Shown here: positions 9,211 to 18,582 of the stretch, piece after piece
Layout of the letters: every line of letters starts with the position of its first letter
Numbering within the stretch: position 1 is the first letter of the stretch
NCBI RefSeq assembly: GCF_024300825.1
Contig: NZ_CP101323.1
Span: 1 to 64,000, forward strand
Source: Natronomonas gomsonensis
GTDB lineage: Archaea > Halobacteriota > Halobacteria > Halobacteriales > Haloarculaceae
Direction: 5' to 3'
DNA length: 64,000 nt
Program-made: the position numbers and the translations under genes
Notes under the pieces: generated by a model
What the model was told of the DNA's origin: nothing
The model's database searches: none
The model's input: the letters and a program-made list of their open reading frames with translations, nothing else

Positions 9211-9404
9211 TCCTAAATCTGACGAATACCATTTCAGATGATTAGTGAGGTGGATATGGGCTTATTAATCAGCCTAAATCGATATCCATTGACTTAACCC
9301 TTGAGTTCGCGACCAGTATTCAATTCCGATTCGACTGGACTCAGGAATCAATCACTGATGTCAACGACGACGGTGAACAACTACGACTACGGGCTCTACC
9401 TTTG

Positions 9405-10963
9405 ACAGCGCGAGAGTCCCGCCGTTCAAGGCGGGCGTAAATCGCGTCCGCCCGGGTAATGGACTGCCAATGTACTGCTGATATTGAGTCTCCAACAGTC
9501 TGGACCACTTCCACTTTCACTGTGGATGGATGACCTTGATTTTCCATCGACGCGTCTGCGCAAATGGCAGATGAAGCGATCCAACACGTTCGCCGTGCGA
9601 CCGCTCTCCGAGGATGGAGAGCAACTGCTACGAGACCTGTTGGACGCTTCTGCCGCTCTTTGGAACGAAGTCAACTACGAACGCCTCCTGCGGTATAACG
9701 GCGAGGACGGTTTCGACGGCGACGTCTGGGACGCCGATACTGGCCGACTCGAAGGCCAGTACAAAGGCGTTCTCGGTGCGTCCAATGCTCAACAGATGAT
9801 ACGGAAGAACAGCGAAGCGTGGCGGGCGTTCTTCCGACTGAAAGAGCAGTATCACGATGAGTCGAACACGTCGGTCATGGAACACCCCGAACCGCCGGGA
9901 TTCCGTGGTAACAAAAAAGAAGGGCGAACACTCAAGGGCATCATTCGCAACGACGCATACACTGTTGAGTGGGGCGAGCGGTCCCGACTTGAGATACTGG
10001 TCGGGAGCGAGTTGAAAGACAGATACGGCCATACCGGGCGTCTCCGGATGGAAATCGCTGGCGAGCCAAGTTGGCCCGATTACGAGAAACAGGGTCGGTT
10101 AGACCTGTGGTACGATGAGACTGATTGCACTTTCCGAGCTTCGCAACCCGTGACTCTTACTGATGCACGGGCAACTCCACTGGCCGACGAGACGGCCGCT
10201 CTGGATATTGGTGCGAACAATCTCGTCGCCTGTACCACCACGACCGGCGACCAATACCTGTACAAAGGTCGGGACCTGTTTAACCGCTTCCGTGAGACAA
10301 CACGAGAAATCGCCCGGTTACAGTCCAAGCTACAGGAAGGCCAATACAGTAGCGAGCGTATCCGGCGGCTGTACCGGAAACGGACTCGCCGCCGCGACCA
10401 CGCTCAGGAAGCGTTGTGTCGTGACCTAATCGAACGGCTGTACGAGGACGGCGTAGACACGGTGTATATCGGTGGACTGACCGACGTGCTGGACACGCAT
10501 TGGTCGGTCGAAACCAACGCCAAGACCCACAACTTCTGGGCGTTCAAGCAGTTTACTGAGCGGCTGGCATATACTGCTGAGGAATACGGTATCTCGGTGG
10601 AAGTCCGGTCGGAAGTGTGGACAAGCCAGGAGTGCCCGCAGTGCGGTTCAACAGACCGAACGAAACGACATCAGGACACACTAACGTGTCCGTGTGGCTT
10701 CGAGGGTCACGCCGACCTCAGAGCGTCAGAGACGTTCTTGAAGCGGCACACAGAGAAGGCAGTCAGGCCGATGGCACGGCCCGTGCGGTTCGAGTGGGAC
10801 GACCACACCTGGTCGGGGACACCACACCCTCACGAAAGTCCCAAAGAACAGCGCACAGACCCGAGTACCGTCCACCGTAACGGGAATGTTGCCTCCGGCG
10901 AGTCGTAGACCGGCTGAAACTCCCACGGAGGAAAACCCGGTGTAAACGCCGGGGAGGATGTCA
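9405..10963 (+). mobile_element. IS1341-type (IS200/IS605 family) tnpB-only transposon
   Basis: The element contains tnpB and no tnpA. Subterminal hairpins are visible at both ends: cccgcc-N6-ggcggg at 9418-9435 on the left, and cccgg-N8-ccggg at 10936-10953 on the right, as expected for IS200/IS605 ends. Exact ends are approximate because this family leaves no inverted repeats or target duplication. The right end abuts the tail of a lost MFS gene. The 3' untranslated part (10909-10963) would be the guide-RNA (omega/reRNA) scaffold in this family. Confidence 0.7.
9571..10908 (+). CDS. tnpB: TnpB-like RNA-guided nuclease family protein, unusual RuvC-II
   Basis: A 445-aa protein from ATG 9571 (M-K-R-S-N-T-F). 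The frame is open upstream to 9484, but the family usually starts here. RuvC-I is A-L-D-I-G-A-N-N with D212. The zinc-finger Cys pairs are C355/C358 and C373/C375. RuvC-III is H-A-D-L-R-A-S with D382. At RuvC-II the usual hydrophobic-Glu-Asp-Leu reads I-G-G-L (G301, G302), so the expected catalytic Glu is absent at its normal place. The protein may use another acid, or may bind without cutting. Confidence 0.85.
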   Translation: MKRSNTFAVRPLSEDGEQLLRDLLDASAALWNEVNYERLLRYNGEDGFDGDVWDADTGRLEGQYKGVLGASNAQQMIRKNSEAWRAFFRLKEQYHDESNTSVMEHPEPPGFRGNKKEGRTLKGIIRNDAYTVEWGERSRLEILVGSELKDRYGHTGRLRMEIAGEPSWPDYEKQGRLDLWYDETDCTFRASQPVTLTDARATPLADETAALDIGANNLVACTTTTGDQYLYKGRDLFNRFRETTREIARLQSKLQEGQYSSERIRRLYRKRTRRRDHAQEALCRDLIERLYEDGVDTVYIGGLTDVLDTHWSVETNAKTHNFWAFKQFTERLAYTAEEYGISVEVRSEVWTSQECPQCGSTDRTKRHQDTLTCPCGFEGHADLRASETFLKRHTEKAVRPMARPVRFEWDDHTWSGTPHPHESPKEQRTDPSTVHRNGNVASGES

Positions 10964-10964
10964 T

Positions 10965-11117
10965 ACGTATCTCGCCATCTTCGGCGTCGGCGCCCTCGGT
11001 GCGGCGATTATCGGCACGGTGCGCACCTACGGGTCGATGTCGACGGTGTTTCTCGCCTTGGCCGCCTTCTCGACGCTCGCGGGGACGTTCGCAGTGCTAC
11101 TCGTGACGCGAGACTGA
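10965..11117 (+). pseudogene. C-terminal remnant of an MFS transporter
   Basis: The frame reads T-Y-L-A-I-F-G-V-G-A-L-G-A-A-I-I-G-T-V then two more hydrophobic stretches ending L-L-V-T-R-D and TGA, like the last two helices of a major-facilitator transporter. The 5' part is gone. The fragment begins exactly at the right end of the tnpB transposon, and no matching N-terminal half lies on its other side, so the insertion was probably followed by a deletion. Confidence 0.55.
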
Positions 11118-11175
11118 AAATTACGTTTAATCACAACAAAATTTTATGTAGTCGTGATTTGTGATATCGTTCGTC

Positions 11176-12903
11176 ATGGGGGATGAATTCACAGTTAGCG
11201 GTCGTGTAACCTACGGGGATGGCGTCGCTGCGGTTGGGTTGACGGCGATGGCGGTCGATGCCGACAGCAGTCCGGACGACCCACTGGGTGCGATGGCGGT
11301 TCGGCCGGATGGCTCCTTCGAACTCTCGGCGAGTCAAGCGGACCTCGGCGAGCCACAGGAGGGCACACCCGAGACGCATCTGTACCTGTTCCGCGACGGG
11401 TCGCTACTCCACCACCAGGAAGTCGACGCCAATCCGACGGCGACCGTAGAAATCACGGTCGACCGGCCCACCGAGCCATCGATGGACGATATGGTGGACG
11501 CCATGTGCAACATGCACCACGGAATGTCCGACCAACGCGGGATGAACAACACCCCGCGTGACCCGTTCCACCCCGGCCACGGCCGGTTCGGACGGATGTT
11601 CCCGTATCTGGAAGCGGCCGACCACGACGTGACGTTCCTCCAAGAGCTCGGGAAGCCGGGTAGGCCACTTGATGAAACAACGCACGACCGCTCGGTCGGT
11701 GAGTCGTCCGTGCCGGCTGGGTTCGCCATCCTCGGGCAGTTCATCGACCACGACATCACGCTGGACCCGCTATCGAGTCTCGCCCAGCGAAACGACCCTG
11801 ACGCGCTTCGGAACTTCCGGACGCCACATCTCGATCTCGATTCCGTCTACGGGTCCGGCCCCGAGACATCGCCGTATCTCTATGAGTCACCATTGCAGGG
11901 CGGCAACCACGAACGCCTGCTGGTCGCTACGGATGGCCGGCCGGACGTGCCACGCAACAGCGAAGCCGTCGCCCTCATCGGCGACCACCGCAACGACGAG
12001 AACCACCTCATCTCGCAGTTCCAGTATGCGATGCTGGAGTTCCACAACGCCATCATCGAGTGGATCGGCGAGGACTGCAAGGACGCCTTCGAGCACGCCA
12101 ACCAACTGGCGCGGTGGCACTACCACTGGATCGTCCTCGAGGAGTTCCTCCCGACGGTCTGTGACCCGGACGTCGTCGACGATGTCCGCGAGGAGCGCCA
12201 CCACTACACCATCGGTCAGAGCACGGAACCGTACCTGCCGATCGAGTTTGCCGGTGCCGCCTACCGGTACGGTCACAGCCAGATACGCGAACAGTACCAG
12301 GTCAACGAGAACACGGAGAAGGCGCTCTTCGGCCACGGTGACGACGCCTTCGGGATGGGGTTCGAAGCCCCATCGGCGGAGGACGCCGTCGACTGGCGGT
12401 ATCTGTTCGACCTCAAAGACCCTGCGGTCACCCCCCAGCGAGCCAGAGCCACCGACTCACTCATGTCGCCGGACCTGCTGGACCTCCCCTTCATCGACAG
12501 CGGCGACTGGCGTGCCTCGCTTGCCTCTCGCAATCTCGTCCGCGGCTATCGCCTCGGCCTGCCAAGTGGGCAAGCGATCGCCCGCGCGATGGGGCTGGAC
12601 CCGCTGTCGAACGCTGAACTTGGGTTCGACGAGATTCTCGATGCCCACGACCAACACCCCGACACGGAAGCGCCGCTGTGGTACTACGTGTTGGCGGAGG
12701 CACGCGTGGCCAGCGGCGGCGACCACCTCGGGCCCGTGGGAAGCCGCATCGTCGCCGAGACGCTCGTCGGACTCATCGAATCCGACCCGAGTTCGTTCCT
12801 GACCGTCCAGCCCGGCTGGACGCCCTCGCTGCCGGCGCCGAACAGCGGTCACGACGACTTCTCGGTGGCCGACCTCCTCGAGTTCGCGCTTGGCGAGGAG
12901 TGA
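11176..12903 (+). CDS. animal-type haem peroxidase family protein
   Basis: A 575-aa protein from ATG 11176 with a ~90-residue N-terminal carboxypeptidase-regulatory-like beta domain, then a peroxidase domain. Distal His192 sits in G-Q-F-I-D-H-D, the catalytic Arg272 in G-D-H-R-N-D-E-N, and the proximal His367 in A-Y-R-Y-G-H-S-Q-I, so the haem site looks complete. No signal peptide is seen, so it is probably cytoplasmic. The family oxidises halides or organic substrates with peroxide. The frame opens 15 nt earlier, but M-G-D-E-F is a better start. No partner gene is adjacent. Confidence 0.85.
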   Translation: MGDEFTVSGRVTYGDGVAAVGLTAMAVDADSSPDDPLGAMAVRPDGSFELSASQADLGEPQEGTPETHLYLFRDGSLLHHQEVDANPTATVEITVDRPTEPSMDDMVDAMCNMHHGMSDQRGMNNTPRDPFHPGHGRFGRMFPYLEAADHDVTFLQELGKPGRPLDETTHDRSVGESSVPAGFAILGQFIDHDITLDPLSSLAQRNDPDALRNFRTPHLDLDSVYGSGPETSPYLYESPLQGGNHERLLVATDGRPDVPRNSEAVALIGDHRNDENHLISQFQYAMLEFHNAIIEWIGEDCKDAFEHANQLARWHYHWIVLEEFLPTVCDPDVVDDVREERHHYTIGQSTEPYLPIEFAGAAYRYGHSQIREQYQVNENTEKALFGHGDDAFGMGFEAPSAEDAVDWRYLFDLKDPAVTPQRARATDSLMSPDLLDLPFIDSGDWRASLASRNLVRGYRLGLPSGQAIARAMGLDPLSNAELGFDEILDAHDQHPDTEAPLWYYVLAEARVASGGDHLGPVGSRIVAETLVGLIESDPSSFLTVQPGWTPSLPAPNSGHDDFSVADLLEFALGEE

Positions 12904-13111
12904 ACCCCCCGCTGTTGGGCGGTCGGATGTATTCGGAGAGTTCGCTTCGATACGTCGCCACCACTAGCTGGTATGGGATGTTTTCGTTTAGATATATATC
13001 TCCTGCGGTGGCCGCCCTGGTGGATTGACGAGTGGAGAGACACTGTGGCTGCCAGGGGATCGACCCATGCCGATTCGTTATGGGTTTCTACACAGTGATG
13101 TGAGAAAAGGC

Positions 13112-13902
13112 TTAGATATACACGTATAATGCCCCAATACATGGGAACGACAGCTGATGAACCGGGGCGAATCTATCCTCGACAGTCCACGTTCGGTTGG
13201 TTCCCGTGGCGTTCGCGTCCGCGGTTGCCTCGTGGGTTACCGTTGCCGTCTCGCCCGACGAGAGATAGACTGTCTCGTTGGCGACATGGGTCGTGTTGTT
13301 CGTAGTCTCGCCGGCAGTGAATAACACGGTAGCATAGTCCGAGTGGTTGCCGGTGTTCTCGACGGTCGCCGACACCTCGTAGCTCTCGTCGGGCATGACG
13401 ACCGACCGTTTGACTGCCCCTCGCTGACGGCGACGTTCTCATCGGCCGACTGTCGCTCTTCGACCGTCACGTGGTCGAGGAAGCGGTGGTTGATCCGAAT
13501 CGAGTGCCGATCGACCTCCGCGTACGAAATCGGTGCGCTGAACGTGTGGGTTTCCCCGGGTTCGATATCGACCCGCTCGCTGTAGAGGCTCGGGTCCATA
13601 TCGGTAATCAGCGCGTGGTACGTGCCGCCGGCCGACCCTTCGTTCTTGACAACGACTTCGGCCGTGAACGTCTCGTCTGTGTAGACCGTCGTGTTGCTGA
13701 GGGATTTTTCTATTACCTCAAAGTCCAGAGATGAGTATCGAGCCGTCTGCCGTTCGGGCTCACTAATGGCTTCCTCTTCGATGACTGCCGCAACGTCCGT
13801 GAACGACTCCGTCTCGAAGTTCGACCAGTGGCCGCAGTCGACCTCCCTGGTGTAGGTGTTGAGGTCGTTGTAATCACGGTCGCTGTCCGGCGAGAACGAC
13901 AC
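13112..13902 (-). pseudogene. frameshifted CARDB-like surface protein gene
   Basis: Two overlapping frames give one protein-like series. The first (13902 to about 13400) includes T-V-Y-T-D-E-T-F-T-A-E-V-V-V-K-N-E-G and E-P-G-E-T-H-T-F. The second (13396 to 13112) includes V-S-A-T-V-E-N-T-G-N-H-S-D and S-S-G-E-T-A-T-V-T. Both are Ig-like CARDB repeats, and the switch near 13396-13400 indicates a frameshift. The 5' side has no ATG or signal peptide: the frame is open into the neighbouring gene's end, so the N-terminus is also lost. Confidence 0.65.
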
Positions 13903-13946
13903 GAGGCACGCGTTTTCGTCGTCAATGCGCTGGAGAGCGCGCTCCT

Positions 13947-14705
13947 TTACTCTGATGCCGCGCTGGCTTCTTTGCTTTCAGCTTTGGCGTCGTAGCCGTC
14001 CTGCAGCCGTCTTTCGGCCTCCTTGCGGTCCTCGGGATAGCCGATGTCCATCCGCCAGCCGTCAAGCCGAATGGCGTCGATGGTCCGGCCACTCTGCAGG
14101 AGGAGGTTAATCGCGTCGGTGATCTCGTACTCGCCGCGGTTGGAGGGTTGGACGAGATGGCACGCGTGGAAGATGGCTGGGGTGAATGTGTAGAACCCAG
14201 TCATCACTAGATTCGTCGGCGGGTCGTCGGGTTTCTCGACGACTTTCGTAATCTCGCCGTAGTCGTTCGTATCACAAACGCCGTAGCGAGAGGCCTCCTC
14301 GTAAGGCACCTCTTCGACAAGGAAGGCAGCATCGGCGCGGTCCTCGCGCTGGCGCCGGACGACGTCATCGAGGTTCGCCTCGAAGATGTTGTCGCCCAGA
14401 ATGAGCATGAAGTCGTCATCGACGTGGTCTTCGACGGTGAGAACTGCGTGAGCGAGCCCCTTCGGTTCGCGTTGGTGGGTGTAGGTGATAGGGGTGCCCT
14501 CGTATTCGTCGCCATAGAAGTCGATGATTTTCTCTTTCTTGTAACCGACGACCACGAGGAGTTCGTCGGCACCTAGCTCAACGACGCGATCAAAACAGTG
14601 ACCCAGAATCGGGCGGCCGTCGACTTCGACGAGTGCCTTCGGCTTGTCTTCGGTGAGCGGCCGCAGTCGGGTCCCCTCACCAGCCGCGAGTACGACAGCT
14701 TGCAT
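13947..14705 (-). CDS. aglF: sugar-phosphate nucleotidyltransferase, AglF/RfbA-like
   Basis: A 252-aa protein from ATG 14705. It has the nucleotide-binding signature A-A-G-E-G-T-R-L-R-P-L-T with a downstream K-P-K at residues about 7-23, then G-D-N-I-F for metal and sugar phosphate binding, and V-V-E-K-P later. This family forms UDP-glucose or dTDP-glucose from NTP and glucose-1-phosphate. It lies just upstream of the S-layer and glycosylation genes, so a role making UDP-glucose for N-glycosylation, like AglF of Haloferax, is likely. The exact nucleotide is not readable. A frame upstream of 14705 is non-homologous. Confidence 0.8.
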   Translation of the reverse strand: MQAVVLAAGEGTRLRPLTEDKPKALVEVDGRPILGHCFDRVVELGADELLVVVGYKKEKIIDFYGDEYEGTPITYTHQREPKGLAHAVLTVEDHVDDDFMLILGDNIFEANLDDVVRRQREDRADAAFLVEEVPYEEASRYGVCDTNDYGEITKVVEKPDDPPTNLVMTGFYTFTPAIFHACHLVQPSNRGEYEITDAINLLLQSGRTIDAIRLDGWRMDIGYPEDRKEAERRLQDGYDAKAESKEASAASE

Positions 14706-15679
14706 ACTCCTGCGTGGGACACCGCGAAATAAATGCTTTCGGCTATACTCGATAAAAGACGCTGCTAGGGCCAGAGTCTCTACTTTGCCTAAGGCGACCT
14801 TTCGGACCACTCCAATTGGCAGGTCTGGGACCGAACAGCGTCTAAGGACCGCCTCGGTAGCCTCGTTAGTGAATTCTCATTCACTAACGACCAGACAGTG
14901 ATCCCCACCGATTAACTTGAGCAAGACTACGTCATTACGGCAAACATTCACACTAACGGAACTAAGTGGTTATTATCACGAAGGCAACGGTGTCGCTTAG
15001 ACTTCACTGAGCTCGAACAGTAGTGCGGTACCGACAAGTACGTCGAAATTATCGTCAAGAACTTCGAAGCGAACTTCGAGGACGCTGATGGTGACGAAGT
15101 CAACGATGTTGTGTTTGAAGAATGATTCCGAAGATATGTCTACTCTAATTCAAAAATACCTTGAATATTTCGGATGGTTGAGGCCGCAGATGAGACCGGG
15201 ATTGCTCTCGGGTTGCCGCTGCGCTACTATATCGCCCGGTCAGATTTCGAAACGTTTGTTGCCATCATTAACCTCGCTAGCAGGCACTGATTCCGCATCG
15301 CTACGGGTCGGCCGCAGCGAGTGCTCAATGTCAGCCACTGAGTAGCTTGGCGTAGGTGCCTGTTCAGGATATTCCCCACGGGTCGATAGTACTATACCGG
15401 TGTGTTTGAGATGGTACTGGCCGGGGTTTCACGTCGTGTTTCTTCCAAGTAACGACCTGTAACTCACCCCACCACACCGGTTGCAATGATTTCTACGTCT
15501 CAAGCACCCTTCGTGGACGAAATTCACCAGGTGGCCAACGCAACGGATTCTCTGCTCATCGAGTATGCTGTCAACTAAACTGTGAAGCGAGAGGGTGCTT
15601 CAATCCCCTTTTCTGGGTCTACAACGGTAGTTTCGGAACCAATCTATCACCGAAAGATATGGCCAGTCATGTTTCTCAA
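14706..15679. other. gene-poor region with degenerate coding fragments
   Basis: No intact gene seen. Short open pieces on the + strand, broken by stops and shifts, read like protein: K-Y-V-E-I-I-V-K-N-F-E-A-N-F-E-D-A-D-G (about 15035-15100), A-L-G-L-P-L-R-Y-Y-I-A-R-S-D-F-E-T-F (about 15200-15260) and V-D-E-I-H-Q-V-A-N-A-T-D-S-L-L-I-E-Y (about 15510-15570). They may be relics of one or more mobile or surface genes, but I cannot name the family. Confidence 0.4.
14863..14890. repeat. perfect 12-bp inverted repeat
   Basis: Arms tcgttagtgaat and attcactaacga flank a 4-bp centre tctc. It has no T-run and no nearby start codon. It may be a protein-binding site, a folded RNA or a transposon end. Confidence 0.55.
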
Positions 15680-15696
15680 ACACAAAGCATATACCA
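15680..15696 (+). promoter_or_regulatory. S-layer gene promoter element, copy 1
   Basis: The motif acacaaagYATWTACCA ends about 97 nt before the S-layer ATG and recurs at 30909-30925 before the second S-layer gene. The cAAAG-YATWTA core looks like an archaeal BRE/TATA pair. This implies a transcribed leader of roughly 75 nt. Confidence 0.55.
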
Positions 15697-15728
15697 CCTT
15701 TGGCATATCAGTATATATAGCCCTACTC

Positions 15729-15744
15729 CTCGCTAGTCAGCGAG
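15729..15744 (+). promoter_or_regulatory. leader stem-loop of S-layer gene 1
   Basis: Six-bp stem ctcgct/agcgag with loop agtc, about 50 nt before the start codon, inside the predicted leader. A similar hairpin lies at 30982-31001 before the second S-layer gene. Confidence 0.4.
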
Positions 15745-15792
15745 TCCCCCATCGTACGGTAAGGAAAGCTGACACCAACAACAGATCAGAAG

Positions 15793-18441
15793 ATGACAGA
15801 AACAAACGGTAAAGCACGCAGTCTTGTGCTGGCCACGTTGATGGTTCTCTCCATAGTTGGAGGGTCCATTGCATTTACAGGAGCTGCAGCTGCAGCACAA
15901 GGTGATAATGCAGATAGTATCGACCTGAGCTCAAGTTCGGTATCGAGCAGTTCAGAGCAAGTCTGGGTGAATGTGAGTATTTCCGCCACTGGCAAGGACG
16001 TTATCTATGCCACAGACTACAACAATAACGGCGATATTGACGATGGTGAGGTTTTCGCTGTTATCACTGATGGCGGTAGTGCAGACATGGATAACTCCGA
16101 TGGTGAGGTAGCGATTCAGGTGTCAGCGAACAGCGCAGGATTCCAAGCTACCTCAGCGGATATCCTCGTTGAGGGAGAGGATGGCTCGGATTCAGAGAAC
16201 GGCGAAGTCGACCTCGCCTATCCGTTCACTGCAGATGCGAGTGCAACCCTCTCGATTACCGGAACCGCTACCCGTGATCAAACTGCGGTCTACAGTGCGC
16301 CTGCAACGGTGTTCCTCGGTGAAGAGGGCGTCAACGTTGGGCCTGCGGAAGGAACTGGCGGCTCGGTGACGTTCTCCGGTATCGCAGGCGCTGCTGACGG
16401 AGACGTTATTATTGCTGATGACGCAAACAACGTTGATTTCACCAGCAACAACGGCTTCTCGACTGGTGGGTACAGCACTGGCGACCCATCAGACGAAGTC
16501 GACTACAGCGTTCGAACGCCGCAGGTTAACAATGTGAGCCTGTATATGGGTGCTGGTAAGCTTGGTGCCGATGTCACGGACGGACTGGTCACCACCGATA
16601 CCGATACGGTTACGATCAGCCCTCAGTTCAACTTCCAGTCGGCTGACCGACTCGAGATTATAGTCACCGACGGCGACGACCTTGACATCAGTGGGGATAC
16701 CGTTAGCGGCTCGCCGAACGTCGTTGAGGAGGATGGTGACTACTACTACACGGGGCCCACTGACGGGGAATTCTGGGTTGACATAAGTGATTACGACACC
16801 GGTAACTACACCGTTGAAGTTGCTGGTGATGAACTCTCATCGGCCAGTAATGACGCTGACTTCGAGATTACCAATAGCGAAACCACGATCGAGCTTGAAC
16901 ACAATAGCGTCGTCAAGGGCGAGAGCGTTGTCGCGACCGCGACGGGCACGCCCGGCGAAAACGTCATTGTCCGAGTTGATAACGACGCACTCGCAGACAC
17001 AATGCCCAACGGCTCCGTGGTTAGTGCGGCGGATCTCTACGCCAACACTGGTGATGTCGTCATCCGCGTTCATAATAATATCGCTGATATCACCTACGCG
17101 GAACTTTCGTTAGGTGACGATGGTGTGGCGCAGACCCGCATCAAGACGGGTGCGCTTGAGGCTGGCAGCACGGCCACCTTTGAGGTTGCAACATTCCCCG
17201 ACGCCGACGCTGAAGACGATGTTGATCTTGAGGTTTTCGAACAGAGCATTTCGATTGACGACGCGCGGAAGACGGTTGCTGCTGGGAGTGATTTCACGAT
17301 GAACGGCACGGCACCGGAGGCAAGTGAAGTCGCTGCCTACGTCAAGATTGACGATACCTGGTATCTGATTCCGGGAAGTACCAACCCTGATACCAGCCTT
17401 GACAGTGATGATTACGAGCTTGAACTGACCGCGAGCGACGAGCTGAACATTCCGGGATCCTACCGGGTTGGTGTTGCTGCTTGGCCATCAAGCGGTAACG
17501 CAGATGCCCAACTTACGAACGACGAGTGGACCAATCTTGAGACAACAACTTCGACCTTGATTCGGTCGGTTGAAGGGAACCTGAGTGCTCAGATTTCGCG
17601 GAACCGCATTGCAGTGGCTTCCAACGACGAAGTGACGTTGTCCGGCCTTGCGGTTGGGCAGACAGACGTTGTCTATTACGTAGTTGGTCCACGTGGCGAT
17701 GTGATGACGAGCAATTTATCGGTTGATGAGCAGGAATTCAGCCGTGACATTGGCGGCTTTGACCGGCGTGGTGTCCACGAGATTGTGGTTGTCGGCACGG
17801 GTCGCGATGGCGGCTACGAGACCCCGCCGAGCACGGTTGTGAGCCAAGTTGGTTCATCGGCGACGCAGGAGCAGGCTATTGAAGTTATCAAAGACCGCCA
17901 CAGTGGGGCTGGCGTTGATGACGTATGGGTCCAGACGAACCTGACCGCAGAGAGCGCCCGGGTGACGCTGGAAGCTGCTGACCGACTCGGCCAGGAAGAA
18001 GTCACCATCTCGGGGACGTCGAACCGTCAGCCCGATACGGTGTATTTCATTGAGATGGCCGACGACAATGGTAACATCGTGGCCAGCGGTGAAAGCGAAG
18101 TGAACGCAAACGGCACGTGGAATCTGACGCTTGACCTGTCGGAGGTTGAGACAGGGATGTACACGTTGTCGGTTGAAGGCGACGAGGCGTCCGCCATGCA
18201 GAGGGTCGAAGTGGCTGAATCGGTGACCACGGAGACGCCGACCGCGACGCCGGAGCCGACAGCGACAGCGGAGTCCACACTGACGGCGACGGCGGAGTCC
18301 ACGTCGACAGCCCCCGGGGCCGCTGGCACGGACGAGCCAACGGAAACCACATCCGAGGACCAGCCTGGATTCGGTGCTGTCATCGTGCTCATCGCGCTCC
18401 TTGGCGCAGCACTGCTGGCTGCCCGGCGGAACGCATTCTAA
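15793..18441 (+). CDS. csg: S-layer glycoprotein with PGF-CTERM anchor
   Basis: An 882-aa secreted protein. The N-terminus M-T-E-T-N-G-K-A-R-S is followed by a hydrophobic signal segment ending A-A-A-A-A-Q near residue 36. The long acidic ectodomain carries scattered N-x-S/T sequons. A Thr/Ala/Glu/Pro-rich stretch (about 815-850), suitable for O-glycosylation, comes before the C-terminal P-G-F-G-A-V plus hydrophobic helix and A-R-R tail. That tail is the PGF-CTERM signal processed by archaeosortase. This is the classic haloarchaeal surface glycoprotein. It is followed by the glycosylation cluster and by a terminator at 18448-18488. Confidence 0.93.
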   Translation: MTETNGKARSLVLATLMVLSIVGGSIAFTGAAAAAQGDNADSIDLSSSSVSSSSEQVWVNVSISATGKDVIYATDYNNNGDIDDGEVFAVITDGGSADMDNSDGEVAIQVSANSAGFQATSADILVEGEDGSDSENGEVDLAYPFTADASATLSITGTATRDQTAVYSAPATVFLGEEGVNVGPAEGTGGSVTFSGIAGAADGDVIIADDANNVDFTSNNGFSTGGYSTGDPSDEVDYSVRTPQVNNVSLYMGAGKLGADVTDGLVTTDTDTVTISPQFNFQSADRLEIIVTDGDDLDISGDTVSGSPNVVEEDGDYYYTGPTDGEFWVDISDYDTGNYTVEVAGDELSSASNDADFEITNSETTIELEHNSVVKGESVVATATGTPGENVIVRVDNDALADTMPNGSVVSAADLYANTGDVVIRVHNNIADITYAELSLGDDGVAQTRIKTGALEAGSTATFEVATFPDADAEDDVDLEVFEQSISIDDARKTVAAGSDFTMNGTAPEASEVAAYVKIDDTWYLIPGSTNPDTSLDSDDYELELTASDELNIPGSYRVGVAAWPSSGNADAQLTNDEWTNLETTTSTLIRSVEGNLSAQISRNRIAVASNDEVTLSGLAVGQTDVVYYVVGPRGDVMTSNLSVDEQEFSRDIGGFDRRGVHEIVVVGTGRDGGYETPPSTVVSQVGSSATQEQAIEVIKDRHSGAGVDDVWVQTNLTAESARVTLEAADRLGQEEVTISGTSNRQPDTVYFIEMADDNGNIVASGESEVNANGTWNLTLDLSEVETGMYTLSVEGDEASAMQRVEVAESVTTETPTATPEPTATAESTLTATAESTSTAPGAAGTDEPTETTSEDQPGFGAVIVLIALLGAALLAARRNAF

Positions 18442-18447
18442 CTAACT

Positions 18448-18488
18448 GAATCGGACAATGCGATTCGGTTTTCGCGGTTTTCATTTTT
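18448..18488 (+). terminator. terminator after S-layer gene 1
   Basis: Short hairpin gaatcg/cgattc followed by T-rich sequence (gtttt...gcggttttcattttt), starting 7 nt after the stop. The end ttttcatttttcg recurs after the second S-layer gene. Confidence 0.55.
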
Positions 18489-18582
18489 CGACGCCACCGT
18501 TCCAGTGGCGACACAGCAGCTCAGTTCTCGTCGAACGATCGAGACACAACGCTTATTCTGCATTCGTGGGTAGCCTCGCCTC

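Noticed and set aside
9300-9405. Open frame before the tnpB element (W-T-Q-E-S-I-T-D-V-N-D-D-G)
   Set aside because: Protein-like but very short. No match to the MFS tail on the other side of the element, so it is not the missing half.
18226-18330. Repeat-like Thr/Ala/Glu/Pro segment considered as a tandem array
   Set aside because: Units vary in length and sequence. It is a low-complexity stalk, not an ordered repeat, unlike the one at 33611.
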